5,259 nucleotides of DNA from Elusimicrobia bacterium CG08_land_8_20_14_0_20_59_10. GTDB lineage: Bacteria; Elusimicrobiota; Elusimicrobia; Elusimicrobiales; UBA9959. Position numbers and translations under genes: made by a program. Within the stretch, counting starts at the first letter, position 1. Each line of letters starts with the position of its first letter. The stretch spans positions 6,166 through 11,424 of the forward strand of contig PEXO01000093.1 in NCBI GenBank assembly GCA_002779045.1, in the 5' to 3' direction. Positions 1 to 5,259 of this stretch are shown piece by piece. Under the pieces are notes generated by a model. That model saw nothing but the letters and a program-made list of their open reading frames with translations, searched no databases and had not been told where the DNA came from.

Positions 1-501
1 CTGATACTGGAGAAGCAGGGCAAACCGGGGCAGAGCCTGTTCTACTATGAACAGGCCATAAAGGCGGACCCGGGCTTTGCCGGGGCGTATTATAATGCCG
101 GTACCCTGCTGGCCGGGCTGGGTGAGCTCCCCAAGGCTATAGAGTACTTCACCAAAGCCGTCGGGATAGACCCGGAGCATGCGGACGCCCGCATCAACCT
201 GTGCGCCCTGCTGGGCGCGCAGGGCAGGATCGAGGAAGGGCTGGCTCAGTGTTCGCAGGCCCTGCGGCTGGCCCCGCGCAATGCCAAGGCGCATTATAAC
301 ACGGCGCTGGTCCTTACCACGCGCGGGGATACGGGCGGGGCGGCGCGGCATTACCAGGCGGCGCTGGAACTGGCCCCGGACTTCGCCGAGGCGCATTATA
401 ACCTGGCGCGCCTGCTGGCGGCTTCCGGCGACAAGGCGAAAGCCGAAGCCCACTACGCGCGCGCGCTGCAATTAAACCCCCGCCTGGCCCCCCCGAAATA
501 G
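1..501 (+). CDS. TPR-repeat protein, C-terminal part (5' end outside window)
   Basis: Frame 1 is open from the first base to a TAG stop at 499-501, giving 166 residues with no start inside the window, so the N-terminus is missing. The translation is built of tetratricopeptide repeats. The proline closing each unit falls at residues 24, 58, 92, 126 and 160, exactly 34 apart. Each unit shows the usual pattern: an A-x-x-x-N helix-A segment (YYNAG at 30-34, HYNTA at 98-102, HYNLA at 132-136), a Gly near unit position 17, then an A-x-x-x-[YF]-x-x-A-[LIV] helix B. There are four complete units and the end of a fifth, and the protein ends six residues after the last one. TPR arrays are protein-protein interaction scaffolds. 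The partner, cell location and any N-terminal domain or signal peptide cannot be seen. The family assignment is firm; a specific function is not supported. The next gene starts 164 bp downstream behind its own likely promoter, so co-transcription is not required. Confidence 0.9.
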   Translation: MILEKQGKPGQSLFYYEQAIKADPGFAGAYYNAGTLLAGLGELPKAIEYFTKAVGIDPEHADARINLCALLGAQGRIEEGLAQCSQALRLAPRNAKAHYNTALVLTTRGDTGGAARHYQAALELAPDFAEAHYNLARLLAASGDKAKAEAHYARALQLNPRLAPPK

Positions 502-584
502 CCGAAGATCCGCCTGCCGGGGCCATCGCCGCGGCCGCGTTGTCGTTGCGGGCCGGCATTCATATCCCGGACCGGACCTTTCCT

Positions 585-606
585 GCTGCGGGCGCTGACC
601 CGCTGC
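585..606 (+). other. GC-rich stem-loop before the yajC promoter
   Basis: GCGGG at 588-592 pairs with CCCGC at 599-603 around a six-base loop. After a T-T mismatch, GC at 585-586 pairs with GC at 605-606. No T tract follows directly; the nearest T runs (616-618 and 624-626) are 10 or more bases away. It is therefore a poor intrinsic terminator. It could still weakly end transcription of the upstream TPR gene or touch the adjoining -35 region. It may also be chance in GC-rich DNA. Confidence 0.25.
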
Positions 607-634
607 TGATATGCCTTTAAAAATTTGTTAGAAT
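606..634 (+). promoter_or_regulatory. Predicted sigma70-type promoter for yajC-secD-secF
   Basis: CTGATA at 606-611 (4 of 6 matches to TTGACA) and TAGAAT at 629-634 (5 of 6 matches to TATAAT) are separated by an ideal 17 bp. The spacer and -10 region form a clear AT-rich island (about 609-646) in otherwise very GC-rich DNA. Transcription would start near 641, leaving a leader of about 25 nt before the yajC start at 666. The hexamers are seen in the sequence; promoter activity is inferred. No comparable promoter is evident before secD, secF or the downstream genes, which fits one transcript for the cluster. Confidence 0.55.
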
Positions 635-665
635 AAGGAGTATAAGATGTGACGACGGAGGACAC

Positions 666-941
666 ATGCCACAGAACTCGGCCCTTATGCAGCTGGTGCC
701 TTTTATAGCCGTAGCGGCAATCTTCTACTTCCTGCTCATCAGGCCCCAGCAGAAGCAGCTCAAAGAAACGAAGAACATGCTGGACGCCCTCAAGACCGGA
801 GACAAAGTGGTCACGCGCGGCGGGCTCATCGGCCTGGTAACCACGGTAAAAGGCGAGGAACTCGAGATAGAGATCGCCAAGGGCGTAAAAGCCCTGTTCA
901 CCCGCAGCGCCGTCGGCGCGGTGCTGCCCCAGTCCAAATAA
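666..941 (+). CDS. yajC: Sec translocon accessory protein YajC
   Basis: The 91-residue product has the standard YajC layout. A short N-terminus leads into one membrane helix at about residues 8-24. The family hallmark RPQQK follows at 26-30. A small soluble cytoplasmic domain then carries GDKVVTRGG at 45-53, close to the family consensus 'GD.VVT.GG'. Length is typical (roughly 85-110 residues). YajC binds SecD and SecF in the inner membrane as part of the SecDF-YajC subcomplex of the general secretion system; it is usually not essential and its exact role is unsettled. GGAGGA at 657-662 lies just upstream of ATG 666, a slightly tight but workable spacing. secD starts 84 bp after the stop, the classic yajC-secD-secF order. 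Identity rests on motif, length and neighbours together. Confidence 0.95.
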   Translation: MPQNSALMQLVPFIAVAAIFYFLLIRPQQKQLKETKNMLDALKTGDKVVTRGGLIGLVTTVKGEELEIEIAKGVKALFTRSAVGAVLPQSK

Positions 942-970
942 CTTCCGGCCGCGGCGCCGGGCCTCCACCG

Positions 971-984
971 GCGGGACCTCCCGC
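971..984 (+). other. Small stem-loop in the yajC-secD gap
   Basis: GCGGG at 971-975 and CCCGC at 980-984 form a five-base-pair stem with an ACCT loop. There is no T tract, so it is not a standard terminator. A second GC-rich inverted repeat, CCGGC/GCCGG at 945-949 and 956-960, lies just after the yajC stop. Such structures could slow decay of, or partly attenuate, the message between yajC and secD. In DNA this GC-rich they may also arise by chance. Confidence 0.2.
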
Positions 985-1025
985 AGAGCCGACGGACGTA
1001 TGGATACGAACAAGGAGCATCGGCA

Positions 1026-2459
1026 ATGAAAACATTACACTGGAAGATAGGCGCCATCCTGGGCCTCCTCATCTTTTCCTTCTGGCTGCTGTACCCCGGG
1101 ATAGAGTGGTATACCAAGACCGACGGCGAGAGGTCCAAGATCGAGTCCATGCGCATGCGCCCCGCGCGCATCATGAACCTGGGCCTGGACCTGCGCGGCG
1201 GCACGCATTTGCTGCTTGAACTGGATATTGAGAAGCTTGAGAAAAAAGAAAAGCTTGCCGACGCCATGGCCCGCGCCATCGAGATAATCCGCAACCGCGT
1301 GGACCAGTACGGCGTGGGTGAAACCCCCATCGCCCGCCAGGGCGACCACTGGATCTCCGTGGACCTGCCCGGTATCTCCAATACCGAAGAGGCCGAAAAC
1401 CTGATCGGCAAGACCGCGCTGCTCGAATTCCGCCTGGTAAACGATTCCAGCGAAGCGCAGGCCGCTGTCTCCAGGGCCGAAACCATGGACGATCTCCCGC
1501 TCAATAAGGACGGCTCGCCGACGCCCGAAATAGCCAAACTGCTGCCCAAGGGCTCCGGCCTGTTCAAGGCCGCTCCGGGGCCTGAAGGCGAAAGTGCCCG
1601 CTACTACGTGCTGTTCGACAGCGTCCCGCTGACCGGCGCCTACCTTGAGAACGCACGGGTGTCCACCGACCAGCAGTTCGGTACGCCCAACATAGACTTC
1701 ACTTTCAACAAGGAAGGCGGCAGGATCTTCGAACAGTTCACCGGCGCCAATGTGGGCAAATACCTGGCCATAGTCCTGGACGGCGTGGTCCATACCGCCC
1801 CCGTCATAAAGACCCGTATCGGCGGCGGTTCCGGCGTGATAGAGGGCTCGTTCACGATGGAAGAAGCCCGCAACCTGGCCATCATACTGCGCGCCGGCGC
1901 CCTTCCCGCCCCGGTCAATATAATCGAAAAACGCGTGGTGGGGCCCGGCCTCGGCGAAGACTCCATAAAGAAAGGAGTCTCCGCGGCAGGCATAGGTTTC
2001 CTGCTGGTGGTGGTTTTCATGCTGATCTATTACCGTGCGGGCGGATTCGTGGCCAACGTGGCCCTGGGGATGAACTTCGTGTTCCTGATAGCCGCCATGA
2101 GCTACTTCGGCGCCACGCTGACGCTGCCGGGCATAGCGGGCATGATACTGTCGCTGGCAATGGCCATAGACGCGAATGTGCTGGTACTCGAGCGCATGCG
2201 CGAGGAACAGGCGCTGTCCAAGCCGGTGGCCATGATAATCCCCACCGCCTACGACAAGGCCTGGAGCGCCATCCTGGACTCCAACGTGACAACCTGGATA
2301 GCGGCCATCTTCCTCTTCCAGTTCGGTTCCGGCCCGGTGAAAGGCTTCGCCGTCACGCTTACGATAGGCCTGCTGGTAGGCGTGTTCACCTCGGTTTTCG
2401 TGACCAGGGTCGTATACGAATTCTGGCTCACCTCCAATCCCAAGGAGCTCAGCATATGA
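1026..2459 (+). CDS. secD: Protein translocase subunit SecD
   Basis: The 477-residue inner-membrane protein works with SecF and uses the proton-motive force to complete translocation of proteins leaving SecYEG. A first membrane helix lies at about 8-23. The family signature LGLDLRGGT is at 52-60, starting the large periplasmic P1 domain (about 24-310, with VDLPGI at 112-117). AGALPAPV (290-297) and GPGLGEDSI (306-314) precede the C-terminal block of five helices (about 318-462). In helix 4, IDANVLVLERMREE at 381-394 contains D382, matching the proton-relay aspartate known as D519 in E. coli and D340 in Thermus thermophilus. LDSNVTTWIAA (417-427) and GFAVTLTIG (440-448) are also typical. It is shorter than E. 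coli SecD (615) but within the range of many bacteria, and has no frameshift. AAGGAG at 1012-1017 is 8 nt before the ATG. The last four bases overlap the secF start. Confidence 0.97.
   Translation: MKTLHWKIGAILGLLIFSFWLLYPGIEWYTKTDGERSKIESMRMRPARIMNLGLDLRGGTHLLLELDIEKLEKKEKLADAMARAIEIIRNRVDQYGVGETPIARQGDHWISVDLPGISNTEEAENLIGKTALLEFRLVNDSSEAQAAVSRAETMDDLPLNKDGSPTPEIAKLLPKGSGLFKAAPGPEGESARYYVLFDSVPLTGAYLENARVSTDQQFGTPNIDFTFNKEGGRIFEQFTGANVGKYLAIVLDGVVHTAPVIKTRIGGGSGVIEGSFTMEEARNLAIILRAGALPAPVNIIEKRVVGPGLGEDSIKKGVSAAGIGFLLVVVFMLIYYRAGGFVANVALGMNFVFLIAAMSYFGATLTLPGIAGMILSLAMAIDANVLVLERMREEQALSKPVAMIIPTAYDKAWSAILDSNVTTWIAAIFLFQFGSGPVKGFAVTLTIGLLVGVFTSVFVTRVVYEFWLTSNPKELSI
2442..2447 (+). promoter_or_regulatory. 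Ribosome binding site of secF, inside the secD end
   Basis: AAGGAG sits within the last codons of secD, 8 nt before ATG 2456. This is the same motif and spacing as before secD. It decides the start between two adjacent ATG codons (2456 and 2459) in favour of the first, which forms the ATGA overlap with the secD stop and suggests translational coupling. Confidence 0.75.
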
Positions 2460-3349
2460 TGATACTTATCAAGAAAACGAACATCGACTTCATGGCTAAG
2501 CGCCACATCTTCTTCGCTGTTTCGGCGCTGCTGATAGGCGCGGGTGTTATTTCAATGGCCGTTAAAGGCCTGAACCTGGGGCTGGATTTTACCGGCGGGA
2601 CGCTGCTGCAGCTGCGTTTTGAAAAAACGGTATCCACCGCCGAAGTCCGCAAAGCCATGAGCGACGCCGGACTGGAAACGGTGATCCAGAGCCTTCCCGG
2701 GCGGAACTCCTACCAGCTGAAGGTGAAGGGCGCGCAGGAAAAGGTGAACGAGATAGCGGACAAGATCATGGCGGGTTTTGTCGCTAATCTGCCCGGCAAC
2801 AGCTTCTCCGAGGAAAGGCGCGACTATGTCGGACCCGTGGTGGGCAGGGACCTGGCCAAGAAAGCCCTCTTCGCCATGATCCTGTCCTTCTTCGGCATCA
2901 TCGTCTACGTAGCCTTCCGCTTCTCCAACCCCACCTGGGGCGCGGCCGGCGTGCTGGCCATTTTCCACGACGTGCTGATCACCGCCGGGGCGCTGTCCAT
3001 AACCAACCGGGAGATAGACCTGGTGATAGTGGCCGCGCTGCTGACGATAGCCGGTTTCTCCATAAACGACACCATCGTCATCTTCGACCGCATGCGCGAG
3101 AACATGAGGAACTTCCCCAAGATGCCGCTGGGCCAGCTGGCCAACTGCAGCGTCAACGAGACCCTGTCCCGCACGCTGATCACCAACTGCACGGTGCTGG
3201 GCGTGGTGCTGATACTCTTCATCTTCGGCGGAGAGGTCATAAACAACTTCGCCTTCGCCATGCTGATAGGCAGCATGGCCGGAACCTACTCCACCATAGC
3301 TATAGCCACCCCGCTGGTTTACCAGTGGGAAGGCGGCCGCAGGAGATAA
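2456..3349 (+). CDS. secF: Protein translocase subunit SecF
   Basis: The 297-residue product is the partner of SecD in the proton-driven SecDF subcomplex; length is typical. A membrane helix at about 17-36 is followed by LGLDFTGGT (41-49), the SecF counterpart of the SecD signature, and a short periplasmic domain. VGPVVGRDL (125-133) leads into five more helices (about 135-154, 161-181, 187-210, 242-258, 263-288). Helix 4 carries the diagnostic GFSINDTIVIFDRMREN at 200-216. D205 and R239 (in NETLSRTLITN, 234-244) are 34 residues apart, matching E. coli D213/R247 and T. thermophilus D637/R671, which are needed for proton-coupled function. GTYSTIAIATPL (276-287) is the standard last-helix motif. 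SecD and SecF are separate genes here, not a fused SecDF. The gene overlaps secD by 4 bp and ends in a very basic GGRRR tail. The unknown gene follows after 45 bp, with no clear terminator between. Confidence 0.97.
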   Translation: MMILIKKTNIDFMAKRHIFFAVSALLIGAGVISMAVKGLNLGLDFTGGTLLQLRFEKTVSTAEVRKAMSDAGLETVIQSLPGRNSYQLKVKGAQEKVNEIADKIMAGFVANLPGNSFSEERRDYVGPVVGRDLAKKALFAMILSFFGIIVYVAFRFSNPTWGAAGVLAIFHDVLITAGALSITNREIDLVIVAALLTIAGFSINDTIVIFDRMRENMRNFPKMPLGQLANCSVNETLSRTLITNCTVLGVVLILFIFGGEVINNFAFAMLIGSMAGTYSTIAIATPLVYQWEGGRRR

Positions 3350-3351
3350 GG

Positions 3352-3372
3352 GACCGGTCACCAGTGACCAGT
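3352..3372 (+). repeat. Three tandem 7-bp units between secF and the next gene
   Basis: Three adjacent heptamers of the form [G/C]ACC[A/G]GT fill 3352-3372: GACCGGT, CACCAGT and GACCAGT. The array also contains a perfect inverted repeat, GGTCAC at 3356-3361 and GTGACC at 3364-3369, around CA. It lies wholly in the 45-bp intergenic gap. Tandem short repeats of this kind are known as dispersed intergenic elements in bacteria. This copy is short and could instead be a protein-binding site. The repeat pattern is seen directly; a role is not shown. Confidence 0.6.
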
Positions 3373-3384
3373 AAGCGGCGGGAC

Positions 3385-3389
3385 GGGAG
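3385..3389 (+). promoter_or_regulatory. Ribosome binding site supporting a GTG start
   Basis: GGGAG lies 5 nt before GTG 3395. An in-frame TGA at 3365-3367 excludes longer ATG or GTG starts, and the next ATG in frame is codon 38. This site therefore supports GTG 3395 as the start of the unknown gene. Confidence 0.6.
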
Positions 3390-3394
3390 TTGAC

Positions 3395-4030
3395 GTGCGC
3401 AAAATAAAGAAGTTCAAGATCCAGGTATATTCCTACGAGCTGCTGCGCCGGGCCCGCAAGCACAAGCTTGACCTGGCCGGCGCCGGCCTGGACGACGAGG
3501 CCGCCATGCGCGAATACTCCTCGGCGCTGGCGGCGGCGCTGGAGCTGGCCGTGGTCTTCGAATACCTTGCGCCGCAGGATCCCCTGGCCATGCGCATAAA
3601 CGGCGACGCTCCCTCCCCGCTGACGGTGGGCATACTTACCCTGGGCGGGCCCTTCGAAGCGAAGCTTTCCGCCGAAACGGACGATACGCATAAGCGCCTC
3701 AACCGCCTGGCCGCCCGGATCTTCCTAAATACCGCCGTCGGGGTCACCGCGGGCCTGGCGCTGCGCGAGGCCGAGCCTGAAGGGTTCGAACTGGCGCCCG
3801 TGCTCTATATCTCCTCCTGCCCCGAGCCGGAAAACCCGGCGCCGGAAACCACGGCCGTGCCCCTTTACGAGAACGAGCTGATCAAGGGGCTCTGCGCCAG
3901 GCTGGAGGCGGAAAAAATAGGCGTCTCTTTCGACACCGGCTCTTTCGTGCCCAGGTATTCGGCCCTCTTCGCCCTGCCCTGGCTGTCCCGGAAAAAAAAG
4001 AAGGCCGCGTCTAAAAGTAAATCCGTGTAA
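3395..4030 (+). CDS. Unrecognised 211-residue protein, GTG start
   Basis: I do not recognise this family. The start is GTG at 3395, supported by GGGAG at 3385-3389; the stop is TAA at 4028-4030. Codon use matches its neighbours (GC-rich third positions plus ATA), so it looks like a native, expressed gene. The N-terminus is strongly basic (KIKKFKIQ at 3-10, then RRARKHK at 18-24). An Ala/Leu-rich, probably helical stretch follows at about 40-58, and a mixed alpha/beta-like middle at about 75-140. A proline-rich acidic linker lies at about 143-155. The tail is RKKKK at 199-203 followed by AASKSKSV. There are only two cysteines (142, 167), no signal peptide and no confident membrane helix, so a cytoplasmic protein, perhaps binding nucleic acid or acidic membrane surface, is plausible but inferred. 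It lies 45 bp after secF and 98 bp before waaA. The lysine tail contains an A8 run with a slippery heptamer. Confidence 0.8.
   Translation: MRKIKKFKIQVYSYELLRRARKHKLDLAGAGLDDEAAMREYSSALAAALELAVVFEYLAPQDPLAMRINGDAPSPLTVGILTLGGPFEAKLSAETDDTHKRLNRLAARIFLNTAVGVTAGLALREAEPEGFELAPVLYISSCPEPENPAPETTAVPLYENELIKGLCARLEAEKIGVSFDTGSFVPRYSALFALPWLSRKKKKAASKSKSV
3994..4000 (+). other. In-frame slippery heptamer A AAA AAG
   Basis: The codons for residues 199-202 read CGG AAA AAA AAG, so the heptamer A AAA AAG is in the phase used for -1 frameshifting in dnaX. It lies within a run of eight A (3992-3999). A -1 shift would add E-G-R-V and stop at TAA 4012-4014, replacing the last nine residues with four. No upstream Shine-Dalgarno stimulator is clear, and the only strong downstream hairpin (4038-4081) is too far away to be a usual stimulator. 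The motif is certain; its use is speculative. Confidence 0.3.
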
Positions 4031-4037
4031 CCGCTCA

Positions 4038-4081
4038 CCTCTCCCTTCCCTCCCCCCCTGTGGGGGAGGGCTAGGGTGGGG
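4038..4081 (+). repeat. GC-rich palindromic dispersed-repeat element
   Basis: CCCTCCCCC at 4048-4056 pairs perfectly with GGGGGAGGG at 4062-4070 around a five-base loop. After a small internal loop, CCCT at 4043-4046 pairs with AGGG at 4073-4076, and CC at 4038-4039 with GG at 4080-4081. The arrangement (CCCT-type arms, then GGGCTAGGGTGGGGG on the right) resembles palindromic intergenic repeats present in many copies in numerous bacterial genomes. When mistakenly translated on the minus strand they give peptides such as PTLALPHRGGG. No T tract follows on the + strand, so it is not a classical terminator, although the stem could stabilise or partly terminate the message. Copy number cannot be judged from one window. 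Confidence 0.7.
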
Positions 4082-4128
4082 GGGCGTATTCCAAAGGAAC
4101 CTGAGTAATCACAAATCCGTTCTCCCCC

Positions 4129-5259
4129 ATGGGCTACCTTATCCTGCTGCTCTACAGCCTGCTCGCGCCGGTCATAGCGGTGTTTTACGCCTTGTTCTTC
4201 CTGCTTTCCCCCCGCCGGGCGCTTATGAAAAGCCTGGGCGGGGAGCTGGGTGAGCGCCTTGACATTTCGGTTTCCCCGGCAGAAGGCCGCCCTGTCTGGC
4301 TGCACGCCGCTTCCCTGGGCGAGGTTAAAGCCGTTTCAAAGCTGGCTCCGGAGCTGGCTGCCGCGCTAAAAGCCCCGCTGCTGATCACCGTTTCCACCTC
4401 CTCGGGCAGGACGGCGGCCGCCCGGCTGACGCCGCAGGCGCGGCTTGCCCCCCTTGATTTTTACCCGCTGGTCGCGCGCTTCATAAAGCTCCACCGGCCG
4501 CGCCTGCTGGTGGTTATAGAAACGGAGATCTGGCCCGCCATGTTCATAGCGGCGTCTAAAGCCGGGGTGCCGGTATATCTCGCGAACGCCCGCATCTCGC
4601 CGGGTACGCTCGCGCTTTACCGCGTGCTGGGGCCGTTTTCAAGGCTTGTGTTCTCCGGCGTAAAACAGGTGCTGGCCCAGAGCGGGGCCGACGCGCTGCG
4701 CTTTAGGAGCATCCCCGGCCTGGAAGAGAAGGTTACGGTCACCGGCAATCTCAAGCACGACCAGCTCGGGGCTTCCGGCGCCGGCGCGGAAAAAGTGAGG
4801 CAGTTCCTGAAGACGGCGGGCTGGGAAGGCCTGCCGCTGTTCACCGCCGGGAGCACTCACCCGGCGGAGGAGCCGCTGCTGGCCGAGGCCTATCTTGAAG
4901 CGAAAAAACATATACCCGGCCTGAAGCTGGCGCTTGTCCCGCGCCACCCGGAAAGGCTGGCGGAAACGCAGGCCGCGCTGCGCGGCCGCTGCGTGGAATA
5001 CACAAAATGGACCTCGGGAGAGACCGCCCGCGACTGCATAGTGGTCGACGCCATGGGCCTGCTGCAGGCTTTCTACGCCGTCTCCGCCGCCTGTTTTGTG
5101 GGCGGGACGCTGGACGATACCGGCGGGCATAACCTGCTGGAGCCGGCGCTTTTTTCAAAGCCTGTTCTCTTCGGGCCTAATTACCGCAATGCCCGGGCCG
5201 CCGCCGAGGCGCTGCTAAAGGAAAAGGGCGGCTTCCTGGTGGGAACCGCCCCGGAACTG
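4129..5259 (+). CDS. waaA: 3-deoxy-D-manno-octulosonic acid (Kdo) transferase, 3' end outside window
   Basis: WaaA (KdtA) transfers Kdo from CMP-Kdo to the lipid A precursor at the cytoplasmic face of the inner membrane, an essential step of LPS core synthesis. The 377 residues seen have no stop; the family is about 420-430 long, so roughly 45-50 residues are missing. A membrane anchor covers about 3-27. The N-terminal GT-B domain shows WLHAASLGE (57-65) with the probable catalytic base E65, ETEIWPA (131-137) and NARIS (153-157). The C-terminal domain has GNLKHDQ (206-212), GSTHPAEE (241-248), RHPER (272-276), and GGHNLLEPA (332-340), the CMP-Kdo binding region. ATG 4129 is the only plausible start: an in-frame TGA lies at 4102-4104, and the next ATG (codon 33) would remove the anchor. 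No Shine-Dalgarno motif precedes it; the nearest, AAAGGA, is about 30 nt upstream. Whether it is mono-, bi- or multifunctional cannot be told. Confidence 0.96.
   Translation, partial: MGYLILLLYSLLAPVIAVFYALFFLLSPRRALMKSLGGELGERLDISVSPAEGRPVWLHAASLGEVKAVSKLAPELAAALKAPLLITVSTSSGRTAAARLTPQARLAPLDFYPLVARFIKLHRPRLLVVIETEIWPAMFIAASKAGVPVYLANARISPGTLALYRVLGPFSRLVFSGVKQVLAQSGADALRFRSIPGLEEKVTVTGNLKHDQLGASGAGAEKVRQFLKTAGWEGLPLFTAGSTHPAEEPLLAEAYLEAKKHIPGLKLALVPRHPERLAETQAALRGRCVEYTKWTSGETARDCIVVDAMGLLQAFYAVSAACFVGGTLDDTGGHNLLEPALFSKPVLFGPNYRNARAAAEALLKEKGGFLVGTAPEL

Noticed and set aside
179..475. 98-residue plus-strand frame inside the TPR gene
   Set aside because: Arg/Trp-rich out-of-frame reading of the TPR array; the TPR frame has perfect 34-residue periodicity.
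725..1567. 280-residue open frame on the minus strand across yajC and secD
   Set aside because: Antisense to clear family members, with a Ser/Arg-rich composition and no recognisable motif.
1035..1793. 252-residue minus-strand frame inside secD
   Set aside because: Complementary-frame shadow of conserved secD codons; no ribosome binding site or motif supports it.
3350..3394. Separate promoter for the unknown gene
   Set aside because: No pair of -35 and -10 hexamers with acceptable spacing is visible in this gap.
2552..3691. 379-residue open frame on the minus strand across secF and the unknown gene
   Set aside because: It is antisense to two well-supported genes and its translation is low-complexity G/H/Q-rich, typical of a shadow frame in GC-rich DNA.
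4041..4081. Hairpin at 4048-4070 as an intrinsic terminator
   Set aside because: The stem is strong, but on the + strand it is followed by CTAGGGTGGGGGGG with no T tract.
4082..4128. Promoter for waaA
   Set aside because: The stretch is relatively AT-rich, but no convincing -10/-35 pair could be placed.
3865..4305. 146-residue minus-strand frame over the palindromic repeat
   Set aside because: It contains PTLALPHRGGG, the translation typical of dispersed repeat elements, and overlaps waaA and the unknown gene antisense.

Overview
This window looks like part of a GC-rich genome from a diderm (LPS-making) bacterium. The evidence is a Kdo transferase (waaA) plus a yajC-secD-secF cluster, all on the + strand. 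The lineage cannot be fixed from sequence alone. High GC combined with unusually heavy use of the isoleucine codon ATA (about 20 of 39 Ile codons in secD by my count), and the 477-residue SecD, make a deep-branching diderm phylum such as Elusimicrobiota a reasonable guess, but only a guess.

Layout. 1-501: the C-terminal part of a tetratricopeptide-repeat protein, cut by the window edge, with repeats spaced exactly 34 residues apart. 502-665: intergenic, with a GC-rich stem-loop and a good sigma70-type promoter candidate just before yajC. 666-3349: yajC, secD and secF, with ATGA stop/start overlap between secD and secF. 3350-3394: a short gap holding three tandem 7-bp units. 3395-4030: a 211-residue protein I do not recognise, starting with GTG and ending in a lysine-rich tail. 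4031-4128: a GC-rich dispersed-repeat-type palindrome. 4129-5259: waaA (kdtA), open at its 3' end. I see no tRNA, rRNA, CRISPR array, transposase or integrase.

How the genes fit together. SecD and SecF form the membrane subcomplex that uses the proton gradient to pull secreted proteins through the SecYEG channel, and YajC associates with them. WaaA attaches Kdo to lipid A precursor at the cytoplasmic face of the inner membrane. Both are envelope-biogenesis functions, but nothing visible links them mechanistically. The unknown gene between them could share a transcript with secF, since no convincing terminator is visible after secF.

This is mostly a conserved housekeeping region. I found no clear undescribed system. 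The best leads are the unknown 211-residue gene with a dnaX-type slippery heptamer near its 3' end, the two repeat elements flanking that gene, a nine-codon upstream ORF that overlaps the secD start, and the missing Shine-Dalgarno site at waaA.
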